Assembly: GCA_046724655.1 (NCBI GenBank)
Contig: JBKOWY010000018.1
Location: 10,588-74,587 of the forward strand
DNA from: JALZAA01 sp046724655
Lineage (GTDB): Bacteria > Actinomycetota > Acidimicrobiia > IMCC26256 > JACDBD01
Direction: 5' to 3'
Length of the DNA: 64,000 nucleotides
Made by a program: the position numbers and the translations under genes. The notes beneath the pieces were generated by a model that was given only the letters and a program-made list of their open reading frames with translations, was not told where the DNA came from and made no database searches. Positions 23,507 to 31,594 of this stretch are shown piece by piece; position 1 is the stretch's first letter, and every line of letters begins with the position of its first letter.

Positions 23507-24452
23507 ATGCAGGACAGCGGATCACGTCCCGGATATCACGGGCGACGCCGTCCGGACTGGTGCGCACGTCGTCCCAATGGAATCGCAACGGACGGAGTCC
23601 CAGGGCGACGAGGCGACGGTCCCTGCGAGCATCGTGCTTTCGCGGCGAACGGCCGGCATGGCGCTCCTCGCCGTCCAACTCGATGACCACCCCGAATTCC
23701 GGGTAGGCGAAGTCGACGCGGGCCACGAACTCGTTGCCGTTGAACACCTCGTACTGGGCGACCGGCTCGGGCAGACCGGCGCGACGCAGCAGCTGGCGGA
23801 ACCTGGTCTCGAGGATGCTGCCCACTGGTCGTTGACCGGCGGCCTTGCGATCGAGCACCGCACGAACGACCCGACCACCAGGGCGGAGAATCCCGCCGAG
23901 TTCTTCCCACCGACGCCACGCGGCGGTCGTCGAGAACCACCCCCGTCGAAGCCCGTCGTCGAGAAGCTCTTCGAGGCGGTCGACGCCGACCACCACGCCA
24001 AGGTCGAGGAGTGTTCGAAGGGGCCTCGTCGCCGGTATCCCCTCGATCTCGGTGACGTCCCTGGCGTCGAGACGCTGCGACTCGTGCCACAGGACGTCGG
24101 CTCGTCGATAACGTCGGCGATGCCTGAACGCAGTCACCTCGACGACGCCTTCCCCACAGTCGACCAAACCCAACAGCGCTGCGGCCGCTCGGTGTGAGGC
24201 AACCGCGGGACCGGCGAGACACGCGGCCATGAGCCGCTGCCGCCAGGTCGGCGGTGCGCCCGCGACGCGGTACACCCCGTAGTCGACGGGCTCCCACTCG
24301 CCGTTATTCACACGACGGTCGATGGCGCTGTGATGTATCCCGGCCTCGATGGCTTGCGTACGGCTGAACACGCCGTGCTGCCGTTCGGAGAGACGGGTGA
24401 TCGATGCGCGAGTTCCCACGCGCCGCATCAAAGCACCCGGGTACGACAGCAT
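23505..24452 (-). CDS. AbiEi-type winged-helix/DUF559 nuclease-fold protein
   Basis: A 315-residue protein in two parts. The N-terminal part (about residues 10-60) is an AbiEi antitoxin-like winged helix (QHGVFSRTQAIEAGIHHSAIDRR, then GEWEPVDYGVYRVAG). The C-terminal part is a DUF559/Vsr-like PD-(D/E)XK fold with VDFAYPEFGVVIELDGEERH. Such proteins are frequent and patchily distributed in actinobacteria, and their role is not settled. I chose the ATG at 24452; an upstream in-frame start would translate the palindromic DNA at 24466-24498. Related palindromes lie at both ends of the gene, one over its promoter and one at its stop. Confidence 0.75.
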   Translation of the reverse strand: MLSYPGALMRRVGTRASITRLSERQHGVFSRTQAIEAGIHHSAIDRRVNNGEWEPVDYGVYRVAGAPPTWRQRLMAACLAGPAVASHRAAAALLGLVDCGEGVVEVTAFRHRRRYRRADVLWHESQRLDARDVTEIEGIPATRPLRTLLDLGVVVGVDRLEELLDDGLRRGWFSTTAAWRRWEELGGILRPGGRVVRAVLDRKAAGQRPVGSILETRFRQLLRRAGLPEPVAQYEVFNGNEFVARVDFAYPEFGVVIELDGEERHAGRSPRKHDARRDRRLVALGLRPLRFHWDDVRTSPDGVARDIRDVIRCPA

Positions 24453-24465
24453 CGTCGGTGCGTCC

Positions 24466-24498
24466 CTCAGCTTCGTATACCGAAGTTGAGGAGCGCAT
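24466..24498. repeat. Imperfect palindrome upstream of the DUF559 gene, related to the repeat at its 3' end
   Basis: CTCAGCTTCG and CGAAGTTGAG (one mismatch) flank TATAC, ending 14 bases before the gene's ATG. The extended arm CGAAGTTGAGGAGCGCAT (24481-24498) matches the arm of the 23464-23506 repeat at 17 of 18 positions. An autoregulatory operator or an element end are both possible. Confidence 0.75.
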
Positions 24499-24530
24499 AG
24501 GAGAAACCTGACTACCATGTCAGGTTAGGC

Positions 24531-25689
24531 GTGGCGCGCAATTCGGCCTCTCGGAGGAGCACGAGGAGTTCCGGGCTGCGCTCAGGCGGTTCGCCGAGAA
24601 GGAGATCGCCCCCCACGCCGCCGAGGCGGACGAGCACGAGGCGTACCCGCAAGCGAGCATGGACGCGTTCCGCGAATCCGGCTTCGTCGGCGCCCTCTAC
24701 CCGCCCGAATACGGCGGTCACGCCGGCGACGTCCTGACGTCCGCCCTGGTCATCGAGGAGCTGGCGCGGGCGTGCGGCTCGACGGCCCTGACGGCGCTCG
24801 TGAGCCGCACCGGCGTCAGCGCGCTCCTCGCCCACGGCTCAGAGGAGCTCAAGCGCCGGCTCGTACCACAGGTCGCGGCGGGCGAATGGCAGGCGAGCTA
24901 CTGCCTCTCGGAGCCCAACTCCGGCAGCGATGCCGCCGCGATGACCACCCGGCCGTCCCCGACGGCGACCAATGGATATTGAGCGGCCGCAAGGCCTGGA
25001 TCACCAGCGCCGGCGTCTCACGCCTCTACACCGTCTTCGCCAAGACGGACCCGGCCGCCGGGCATCGGGGCATCAGCGCGTTCGCGGTCGAGCACGACCG
25101 GCCCGGGCTCTCCGTCGGCAAGCTCGAGCACAAGATCGGACTCCGCGGCTCTCCGACCGGGAGCTCGTGTTCGAGGACGGACCGTTCCATCCGAGAACCT
25201 CATCGGTGAGCCCGGGCGCGGGTTCCACTACGCGCTCGAAGCTCTCGACGCATCCCGGCCCATCGTCGGCGCCCAGGCGGTCGGCATCGCCCAAGGCGCG
25301 CTCGACGTGGCCGGCGTCTACGTGCTCGAGCGGCGGCAGTTCGCCCAGCGGATCGCCGACTTCCAGGGCGTGCAATTCATGCTCGCCGACATGGCCACCC
25401 AGCTCGAGGCGGCTCGTCTCCTTGTCTACGCCGCGTGCGCCCGCCTCGACGCCCATGAGCCAAATGTGAGCAAGGGCTCGTCGATGGCGAAGCTCTTCGC
25501 TTCCGACGCCGCCATGCGCGTGACGACCGACGCCGTCCAGCTCCTCGGTGGCGCCGGCACCACCCGCGAGTTCCCCGTTGAGCGGCTGATGCGGACGCCA
25601 AGGTCACGCAGATCTACGAAGGGACGAACCAGATCCAGCGCGTCGTGATCGCCCGCAAGCTCCTCGACGAGCTCGCCGCCGGCTCCTAG
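24531..25689 (+). pseudogene. Acyl-CoA dehydrogenase interrupted by at least four single-base frameshifts
   Basis: Joined across frames, the region encodes a full-length ACAD: FGLSEEHEEFRAALRRFAEKEIAPHA, the FAD/substrate motif CLSEPNSGSDAA, then WILSGRKAWITSAG, VFAKTDPAAGHRGISAF, ENLIGEPGRGF, VSKGSSMAKLFASDAA and the C-terminal DAKVTQIYEGTNQIQRVVIARKLL. The breaks fall near 24952, 25157, 25188 and 25593. Each is corrected by adding one base, three of them in G runs, and another may lie near the GTG at 24531. Motif conservation is intact, so this looks more like sequencing error than decay. FadE-type enzymes perform the first step of acyl-CoA beta-oxidation. Confidence 0.85.
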
Positions 25690-25740
25690 CGCTCCGAAGC
25701 CCTCCGAAAGTTCGCAATTCGCCGCCCCTACACTCGGGCC

Positions 25741-25799
25741 GCGGCGACGGCGGCTTTGCCGACCGGCGCCGCAGGAGCCCGAGCTTGCGAGGGCGACAC
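25741..25799 (+). repeat. Diverged single copy of the dispersed hairpin repeat, in the gltX leader
   Basis: The core ACGGCGGCTTTGCCGACCG and the tail GAGCTTGCGA followed by GGGCGACA match the 65-bp repeat at 17416. The stem bases differ on both sides (GCGGCGACGG with CCGGCGCCGC instead of GCGATGACGG with CCGTCATCGC), so pairing is largely kept while sequence changes. It ends directly at the gltX ribosome-binding site. Confidence 0.75.
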
Positions 25800-25809
25800 A
25801 AGGAGATAG

Positions 25810-27246
25810 ATGGCCGACGCCCCGCGGGTGCGGTTCTCACCCGCTCCAACCGGCTCCCTGCACGTCGGCGGCGCGCGTACGGCCTTGTTCAACTGGTTGT
25901 TCGCACGCCACGAAGGCGGCGTGTTCATCCTCCGCATCGAGGACACGGACGTCGCCCGGTCGCGCCCGGAATGGATCGAGGGCATCCAGGACACGCTCGG
26001 CTGGCTCGGCCTCGACTGGGACGAAGGCCCGATCCTGCAGAGCACGCGCTTTGACCGCTACCACGCCGCCGCCGACCGGCTGCTCGCCGAGGGCTGGGCA
26101 TACGAGTGCTACTGCACGGAGGAAGAGGTGCGAGCGCGCAACGAGGCGGCGCGAGCGGCAGGCCGCACACCGGGCTACGACGGCCACTGCCGGGACCTCA
26201 CCGCCGAGCAACGAGCCGCGCTCGCCGCCGAGGGTCGCCCCCGATCGCTGCGGTTCCGCACACCCGACACGGGCACGAGCACGTTCACCGACCTCATCCG
26301 GGGCGAGGTCAGCGTCGAGTGGGCGACGATCCCCGACTTCGTCATCGTCCGCTCGGACGGGACGCCGCTCTTCTTCCTCGCCAACGCCGTCGACGACGTC
26401 GAGATGGGGATCACGCACGTGATCCGGGGCGAGGACCTCCTCGACACGACCCACCGCGTGCTCGCCCTGCGTGAAGCGCTCGGCGCGCACGACCGCCCCG
26501 TCTATGCGCACCTTCCTCTGATCGTCGGCGCCGACCGCGCCAAGCTCTCGAAGCGTCATGGCGCCGTCGCCCTCGAGGAGTTCCGCGACGCCGGCTACCT
26601 CCCAGAGGCAGTGCTCAACTATCTGGCGCTCCTCGGCTGGGGCCCCGAGGACGGCCGCGAGATCCTCGAGCGCGAAGAGCTGATCGCCGAGTTCGAGCTC
26701 GACCGCGTGGTCCACTCACCCGCCTTCTTCGACCACCAGAAGCTCGACTGGATGAACGGCGAGTGGATCCGGCGCCTCGACCTGGACGAGCTGGAGCGCC
26801 TGGCCCTCCCGACCGCCGAGGCTCGGTTCGGCGCCCGGCTCGACCGGGACGTGTTCCGGGGCGCGCTGCGCATCGCCCAGGAACGCGCCGTGACCATCAA
26901 CGCCATGGTCGAGCAGATGGAGTTCCTGTTCGTCGACGACGAGGACCTTGCCATCGATCCCGAGTCGTGGGCGCGCCTGGAGAAGACGGAACGGGCAGCC
27001 GAGATCCTCGACGCGGTCATCGACTACCTCGAGACGTGCGACGAGTGGACGGTCGAGAGCCTCGACATCCGCCCCGTGCTCGAGAAGCTGCAGGTGAAGC
27101 CGCGCAAGGTGATGCACGTGATCTACACGGCCGTCGAGGGCCGCGCCGCCGGGCTTCCGCTGTTCGACTCGATGTATCTGCTCGGCCGCGAGCGCACACT
27201 CCGGCGGCTGCGAGCGGCGGGCGAGCGCCTTCGGTACGGTCGGTGA
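25810..27246 (+). CDS. gltX: Glutamyl-tRNA synthetase
   Basis: A 478-residue class I aminoacyl-tRNA synthetase that charges tRNA-Glu (and possibly tRNA-Gln where the GatCAB route is used). The HIGH-type motif is PTGSLHVGGA near residue 13, and the KMSKS-type motif is KLSKRHG near residue 245. The catalytic core ends near 320 and is followed by the helical anticodon-binding domain. AAGGAGATA precedes the ATG. The leader holds a hairpin repeat. tRNA-Glu and tRNA-Gln genes lie under 1 kb downstream. The stop overlaps the GTG of the YdcF-like gene. Confidence 0.97.
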   Translation: MADAPRVRFSPAPTGSLHVGGARTALFNWLFARHEGGVFILRIEDTDVARSRPEWIEGIQDTLGWLGLDWDEGPILQSTRFDRYHAAADRLLAEGWAYECYCTEEEVRARNEAARAAGRTPGYDGHCRDLTAEQRAALAAEGRPRSLRFRTPDTGTSTFTDLIRGEVSVEWATIPDFVIVRSDGTPLFFLANAVDDVEMGITHVIRGEDLLDTTHRVLALREALGAHDRPVYAHLPLIVGADRAKLSKRHGAVALEEFRDAGYLPEAVLNYLALLGWGPEDGREILEREELIAEFELDRVVHSPAFFDHQKLDWMNGEWIRRLDLDELERLALPTAEARFGARLDRDVFRGALRIAQERAVTINAMVEQMEFLFVDDEDLAIDPESWARLEKTERAAEILDAVIDYLETCDEWTVESLDIRPVLEKLQVKPRKVMHVIYTAVEGRAAGLPLFDSMYLLGRERTLRRLRAAGERLRYGR

Positions 27247-27917
27247 GGATCAGCTGGCGCATCGTCCGACGGGTCGGGGTCGTCGTGGTCCTCGCCGCGC
27301 TGCTGTATTACGTCGTCACGTTCGTGCAGGTGTGGTGGGCAGCCCGTCACGACGACAGCCGCCGGTCGGAGGCGATCGTCGTGCTCGGCGCCGCGCAGTT
27401 CAACGGCCGGCCGTCGGCCGTGTTCCGGGCGCGTCTCGACCACGCGGCCACCCTCTACAAGGAGCGCGTCGCCCCGACGATCGTGGTCACCGGGGGCAAG
27501 CAGACCGGCGATCAGTTCACAGAAGCGACGTCCGGCGCGAACTATCTCCACACCAACGGCGTGCCCGACGCCGCGATCTTGCGCGAGACGACGAGCCGCA
27601 CGTCGTGGGAGTCGCTCGCCGCCGCCGCCCGCGTGTTGCGGGACCGAGGTGAGAAGCAGGTCGTGCTCGTCTCCGACCCGTTCCACGCGCTCCGCATCCG
27701 GTCGATCGCGAACGAGCTCGGCCTCGATGCGGTCACGTCGCCCACGCGGAGCAGCCCCATCTCCGGCTTCGAAGAGTGGCGCCGGTTCCTGAGCGAGGCG
27801 CTGCGGGTCGCCGTCGGGCGCATCGTCGGGTTCGGGCGTCTGGCGCGGGGCGCGAACAGGGTGGGGAGGCTCGTGCCGGGACTCGGTAGCATGGCTGTTC
27901 CTTCGGGGGTGGTGTAA
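27243..27917 (+). CDS. YdcF/DUF218-family membrane protein
   Basis: A 224-residue protein with one N-terminal membrane helix (about residues 8-28) and a DUF218 domain: AIVVLGAAQFNGRPSAVFRARLDHAATLY, IVVTGGKQTGDQFTEA, ETTSRTSWESLAAAARVL and VVLVSDPFHALRI. Relatives such as SanA and YdcF have been linked to envelope permeability and nucleotide or SAM binding, with no firm activity. The GTG overlaps the gltX stop (GTGA). The stop codon TAA lies inside the tRNA-Gln gene, so the last five codons overlap the tRNA. Confidence 0.85.
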   Translation: MRISWRIVRRVGVVVVLAALLYYVVTFVQVWWAARHDDSRRSEAIVVLGAAQFNGRPSAVFRARLDHAATLYKERVAPTIVVTGGKQTGDQFTEATSGANYLHTNGVPDAAILRETTSRTSWESLAAAARVLRDRGEKQVVLVSDPFHALRIRSIANELGLDAVTSPTRSSPISGFEEWRRFLSEALRVAVGRIVGFGRLARGANRVGRLVPGLGSMAVPSGVV

Positions 27918-27974
27918 TCGGCAACACAACAGGTTCTGGCCCTGTCGTTGGGGGTTCGAGTCCTCCCCCCCGAG
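27903..27974 (+). tRNA. tRNA-Gln (anticodon CTG)
   Basis: The cloverleaf is complete: acceptor TCGGGGG/CCCCCGA, anticodon stem CAGG/CCTG with loop TTCTGGC giving anticodon CTG, and a T arm with TTCGAGT. Discriminator base is G, and CCA is not encoded. Its first 15 bases overlap the end of the YdcF-like coding region. Confidence 0.92.
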
Positions 27975-28022
27975 CCCGCACAGGTCCCGCGCACCGTTCT
28001 CGGTGCACGGGCCGGTGCCGAA

Positions 28023-28095
28023 GGCCCCGTCGTCTAGTGGCCTAGGACGCCGCCCTCTCAAGGCGGAAACGGCAGTTCGAATCTGCTCGGGGCTG
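28023..28095 (+). tRNA. tRNA-Glu (anticodon CTC)
   Basis: Acceptor GGCCCCG/CGGGGCT begins with a G-U pair. The D arm contains GTCTAGTGGCCTAGGAC, the anticodon stem is CCGCC/GGCGG with loop CTCTCAA giving CTC, and the T loop is TTCGAAT. CCA is not encoded. It lies 48 bases after tRNA-Gln and may be in the same transcript. Confidence 0.92.
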
Positions 28096-28188
28096 CAGCT
28101 CGTGACAGTCGAACGAGGCACGCACTGACCCGGTCACCGACGGCCGGGTCGCTGCGTTTTCCCTGGTCAACCCCAGTATTCGCCCTGC

Positions 28189-28446
28189 TTACCATTCGAT
28201 GCGGGGCTGCCCCGCGCTCACGTGCAAGGTGCACGGCATGCCCAGCAGCGCGAGCGCGTCGCGTGGCGCGTCGCTGGCGCGCACCGAGACGACGTCGCCC
28301 TTCCGCGGTCCGGTCGTGATCGTCAGATCGAGCGCGATCGCGCCGTCGCCGTGCTCGTCTGCCCACACGACGAACGCGTCGTACGTGCCGTCGGCAAGCG
28401 GAGTATCCACCACTCGCATCGTCGCGCGAGTTAGCGTCATCGACAC
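28189..28446 (-). CDS. Small hypothetical protein
   Basis: An 85-residue frame that reads like a small beta-rich protein: RVVDTPLADGTYDAFVVWADEHGDGAIALDLTITTGPRKGDVVSVRA. Residue composition is normal rather than shadow-like, which is the main support. No family is recognised. The GTG at 28446 is used, with in-frame ATGs two and nine codons later also possible. It lies alone between tRNA-Glu and the divergent HU gene. Confidence 0.5.
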   Translation of the reverse strand: MSMTLTRATMRVVDTPLADGTYDAFVVWADEHGDGAIALDLTITTGPRKGDVVSVRASDAPRDALALLGMPCTLHVSAGQPRIEW

Positions 28447-28640
28447 GAACTCACAGTGCGCGAGTTGTCAGCAGCGAACCGCGATGCGGTGTGTGTTCGA
28501 GGGCGGACGAAAGGCTGATATGACGCTCAGAGAGCTTGCTCTTTGCGCGCGAGTCGAACAGAATTAACGGAAATGCTTGAAATTGCGGTCGAATTAGGTT
28601 CCACTTCTTTGGATACCTGGCCGCAAGTTCGGAGGTCCGC

Positions 28641-28922
28641 GTGAACAAGTCAGAACTTATCGATGAGGTTCACTCGGCGGCAGGTGGTGACGTCGATAAG
28701 AAAGACGTGGCGACCGTTGTCGACAAGCTCATCGAGGTCGTCGAACGTGCCGTCGCGCGCGGCGACAAAGTCACGATTCCCGGTTTCGGCGCTTGGTCGC
28801 GTACCCAGCGCGCGGCACGCACGGGGCGCAACCCGCGCACCGGCGAGCCGGTTCAGATCGCGGCATCAAAGGGCGTGAAGTTCTCGGCTGGTGCCAGCTT
28901 CAAGTCCGCCGTGAACAAGTAG
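28641..28922 (+). CDS. hup: HU-family nucleoid protein
   Basis: A 93-residue DNA-bending protein: MNKSELIDEVHSAAGGDVDKKDVATVVDKLIEVV forms the dimerising helices, VTIPGFGAWSRTQRAARTGRNPRTGEPVQI forms the beta-arm signature, and VKFSAGASFKSAVNK is the C terminus. GGAGGT precedes the GTG. The protein lacks the Lys/Ala-rich tail fused to HU in mycobacteria and streptomycetes; an equivalent basic protein is instead encoded separately just downstream. The 194 bases upstream are unusually AT-rich for this window and probably hold a strong promoter. Confidence 0.95.
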   Translation: MNKSELIDEVHSAAGGDVDKKDVATVVDKLIEVVERAVARGDKVTIPGFGAWSRTQRAARTGRNPRTGEPVQIAASKGVKFSAGASFKSAVNK

Positions 28923-28986
28923 GTGCGAGTGACGAGAACTGTCGCCTCGTATCTACGGGCAATAATCCCAACGAAAGGTGGTGACC

Positions 28987-29406
28987 GTGCCTCCGGCGAA
29001 AAGACGCACAGCACGGAAATCAACTAGGAAGACAGCACGTAAGCCGGCGAAGAGGCGGACAACCGCCAAGCGTCGGACTGCACGCAAGTCGACGGCACGG
29101 AAGCCGGCACGTCGGCGGCGCAAGGCCGCTGCGGCGCCGGTGAAGCGGCGTCGTCGGCGCAAGACGACTGCGGCGAAGAAGACGGCCAAGCGTCGTCCGG
29201 CCAAGCGTCGCCGTCGTAAGGCCACTGCTGCGGCGAAGCCCGCGAAGCGGCGTCGTCGTCGTAAGGCCACTGCTGCGGCGAAGCCGGCGAAGCGGCGTCG
29301 CCGTCGTAAGGCTGCCGGTGCGGCCAAGCCCGTGAGGCGTCGCCGTCGCAAGGCGTCGACGGGAACGGCAAAGCGGCGTCCGGCGAAGAGGCGGGCCCGT
29401 CGGTAA
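28987..29406 (+). CDS. Histone H1-like Lys/Arg-rich nucleoid protein
   Basis: A 139-residue protein made almost wholly of Lys, Arg, Ala, Pro and Thr. The middle contains near-identical units built on AKRRRRRKATAAAKP, each about 16 residues. This composition is typical of bacterial H1/HC1-like chromatin proteins that bind DNA without base specificity. I chose the GTG at 28987 because AAAGGTGGTG sits just upstream; GTGs at 28978 and 28981 overlap that site. It follows the HU gene by 64 bases and ends before a terminator, so the two nucleoid proteins probably share an operon. Confidence 0.85.
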   Translation: MPPAKRRTARKSTRKTARKPAKRRTTAKRRTARKSTARKPARRRRKAAAAPVKRRRRRKTTAAKKTAKRRPAKRRRRKATAAAKPAKRRRRRKATAAAKPAKRRRRRKAAGAAKPVRRRRRKASTGTAKRRPAKRRARR

Positions 29407-29439
29407 GACCGGCGAGGCCAACCTTCAACTCAGGTGAGT

Positions 29440-29463
29440 AGGGGGCCTTCGGGCCCCCTTCTC
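29440..29463 (+). terminator. Terminator after the H1-like gene
   Basis: A GGGGGCC/GGCCCCC stem with a TTCG loop is followed by TTCTC. It lies 34 bases after the stop codon, before the convergent PIG-L gene. Confidence 0.75.
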
Positions 29464-29483
29464 GCGACCGGACGCCGCTTGCG

Positions 29484-30230
29484 TCACACCTTATCGATCA
29501 GCTTGAACCCCTCGGCGGGCCCGATCCCGGCCGCCCGTCCCGCCGTCTCGGCCTCGGCCCGCACACGGGTGGCGAAGGCCTCCCGCTGGGCCTCCACGTC
29601 GGGCGCCTCGGAGTCGATCCCCATGGTCGATCGCCACTGGCTGCGGTGGCACAACAGCGCCCGGACCTTGGCGTCGAGCTGGTCGCCGATCCGCTCGAGG
29701 TGGTCGACCTCCTCCGCCTCGAACAGCAGCAGCAGCCGCGGGCGGTGCGGGGGAAGGCCGAGGTCAGGAAAGAAATGGTGGTCGCGGGCGGCGACCACGC
29801 CGTCGAGGACGAGCCACCCGGCGTGGCGGTGGTCGGGGTGGAGCCGATACCGCTTCCACGGGTCGTGGCCAAGCACGACGTCGGGCCGGATCCGTCGGAT
29901 CGCCGCCGTGACGAGCGCCCGTTCCGGGAGCCCACTCCCGAGCTCCCCGTCCGGCAGGCCCAGCATCTCGATGCCGGTGATACAGAGCTCCTTGGCGGCC
30001 GCCTCCTGCTCTCGATGCCGTGTCGCCACCAGGGCGGACAAATCGGCGTCCGGGTCCCAGGTGCCCTTCGACCCGTCCGTGATCACCAGCAGGTGGACGG
30101 TGGCGCCGGCCGCCGCCCACTTGGCCAGGGTCCCGCCCGCTCCGAACTCCACGTCGTCCGAGTGGGCCCCGATGGCCAGCACGCGTCCCGGCGTCGGCAG
30201 ATCGCTCGACGGTGGTGCGGGCTCGCTCAC
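29484..30230 (-). CDS. PIG-L/LmbE-family deacetylase
   Basis: A 248-residue zinc-dependent N-deacetylase of the family that includes MshB and Mca. The metal motif is seen as GAHSDDVEFGAGG (H23, D25, D26; Ser replaces the common Pro), and the third ligand region is LHPDHRHAG. Its substrate is unknown: an N-acetylated sugar conjugate is likely. A separate Mca is encoded at 62246, so this may be a different specificity. The GTG overlaps the cofC stop (GTGA), implying co-expression with cofC. Confidence 0.85.
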   Translation of the reverse strand: MSEPAPPSSDLPTPGRVLAIGAHSDDVEFGAGGTLAKWAAAGATVHLLVITDGSKGTWDPDADLSALVATRHREQEAAAKELCITGIEMLGLPDGELGSGLPERALVTAAIRRIRPDVVLGHDPWKRYRLHPDHRHAGWLVLDGVVAARDHHFFPDLGLPPHRPRLLLLFEAEEVDHLERIGDQLDAKVRALLCHRSQWRSTMGIDSEAPDVEAQREAFATRVRAEAETAGRAAGIGPAEGFKLIDKV

Positions 30231-30808
30231 CGAGAGCGTGACAGGAGACCGAGCCGGTCCAGGTCGTCGGGGACGTCGATGTCGAACGCCAGCTCGGCGT
30301 CCCGGAGCACGCGGAAGCCGAGGCCGAGCCGCCGGGCCTCGGCCGCGTGACGGCGGAACGAGCCCGGCCCGTAGGCGAACCGGAACGGTGCATCGACCGG
30401 TACCGAGAGCACGGTCGTGCCGTCGTCGCGGTGGCACGGCACGACGCCGACGACGGGCCGGGCTCGGTCACGCGCCAGCGGCGTGAGCGTTCGGGCCAAC
30501 GGAAGGTCCGCGTGCACGATCACGGCCCGGGCGCAGCCGCGTGCTTCGACCCATCCGCGCCCGACCACCGCGGCCGCGTCGAGTGAACCCGGATCGTCGA
30601 CGGCATCGAGGCCCCGCGCCCGCGCCCAGTCGCGCACGTCGGGCGCGCTCGACACGACGACGGCCGGCAGCTCACCGGCGGCGGCCGCCACGCCGTCGGC
30701 CAGCCGTCGGGCGAGATCGGAGCGGGCGTCGTCGTCGAGCAGCGCGGCAAGGCGTACCTTCCCTAGCGCGAACGCTCGTACCGGGATCACGACGCCCACG
30801 CCGCTCAC
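30227..30808 (-). CDS. cofC: 2-phospho-L-lactate guanylyltransferase
   Basis: A 193-residue nucleotidyltransferase that activates 2-phospholactate (or phosphoenolpyruvate in actinobacteria) with GTP for coenzyme F420 synthesis. The sequence opens GVGVVIPVRAFALGKVRL and continues with AVVVSSAPDVRDWARARG, ARAVIVHADLPLA and AFDIDVPDDLDRLGLL, a pattern shared by CofC/FbiD. Two F420-dependent enzyme folds are encoded at 47357 and 47782. The GTG start is used. The PIG-L gene downstream overlaps by four bases. Confidence 0.88.
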   Translation of the reverse strand: MSGVGVVIPVRAFALGKVRLAALLDDDARSDLARRLADGVAAAAGELPAVVVSSAPDVRDWARARGLDAVDDPGSLDAAAVVGRGWVEARGCARAVIVHADLPLARTLTPLARDRARPVVGVVPCHRDDGTTVLSVPVDAPFRFAYGPGSFRRHAAEARRLGLGFRVLRDAELAFDIDVPDDLDRLGLLSRSR

Positions 30809-30865
30809 TGGAGGCTCACCGTGCGCGTGAAGTGCGAGCGCATGTGGCTGCGTATGCTACCGGCC

Positions 30866-31594
30866 GTGGAACCCGTGTATTCCCTGGTCCGCGCGGCGTT
30901 GTTGCCGCCGCTGCACTACGGGATCAAATGGACGATCGAGGGCGCGCACCTCATCCCGCCGCGCGGACCGGTGATCCTGGTTAGCAACCACACGTCGTAT
31001 CTCGACCCGCTCGTGCTCGCGTACCTTGCCGATCGCCGTCACCGGCGAGTCCGGTTCCTGACCAAAGCCGAGCTCTTCGACAAGAAGCCACTCGGCTTCA
31101 TGTTGCGCCAGGTTCACCAGATCCCCGTGGTGCGGAACTCGCCGACGGCGGCCGGCTCCCTCGAGCTCGCGGTCGAAGCGCTCCGGCGTGGTGAGTGTGT
31201 CGTCATCTTTCCCGAGGGGACCATCTCGCTCGACCTCGAGCCGATGGCGGGCAAGACGGGAACCGCTCGCCTTGCCGCGCAATCGGGGGTGCCGGTCACA
31301 CCAGTCGGGCTCTGGGGCGCGCACCGCATCGTGTTCAAGGGCCGCAAGCCGCAGTGGCAGTGGGGCGTGGCCGAGACCGCCGTCGTCGGCCCGCCGTTGC
31401 GCATCCGTGCCGACGAGGACGTCTTCGCCGCCACCGATCGCATCATGAGCGCGATCGCGACGTGCGTCGCACGAGCACGCGAGATCTACCCGCAACGCCC
31501 CGGTGAGGGCGACGACGGATGGTGGCAGCGCGGTCCGGAGACGGCCCGGGTGCGCCCCGCGAAGCGCGCCAAGGAATCCGAGGCCGCCTCGTGA
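30866..31594 (+). CDS. plsC: 1-acyl-sn-glycerol-3-phosphate acyltransferase
   Basis: A 242-residue membrane-associated enzyme that makes phosphatidic acid. The catalytic motif NHTSYLD (HX4D) is near residue 43, and the substrate motif is FPEGT near residue 115. I place the start at the GTG at 30866 because TATGCT lies seven bases upstream (leaderless pattern); in-frame starts at 30821, 30842 and 30857 would add up to 15 residues. The stop overlaps the gpsA start (GTGA), and both enzymes act in phospholipid synthesis. Confidence 0.9.
   Translation: MEPVYSLVRAALLPPLHYGIKWTIEGAHLIPPRGPVILVSNHTSYLDPLVLAYLADRRHRRVRFLTKAELFDKKPLGFMLRQVHQIPVVRNSPTAAGSLELAVEALRRGECVVIFPEGTISLDLEPMAGKTGTARLAAQSGVPVTPVGLWGAHRIVFKGRKPQWQWGVAETAVVGPPLRIRADEDVFAATDRIMSAIATCVARAREIYPQRPGEGDDGWWQRGPETARVRPAKRAKESEAAS

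Noticed and set aside
27903..28095. The two tRNA genes as an integration site for a mobile element
   Set aside because: No integrase gene, no direct repeat of a tRNA 3' end and no change of gene character are visible on either side.
29020..29428. Ser/Thr/Leu-rich frames antisense to the H1-like gene
   Set aside because: They are by-products of the Lys/Arg codon repeats. The plus-strand product has a ribosome-binding site, follows HU and precedes a terminator.
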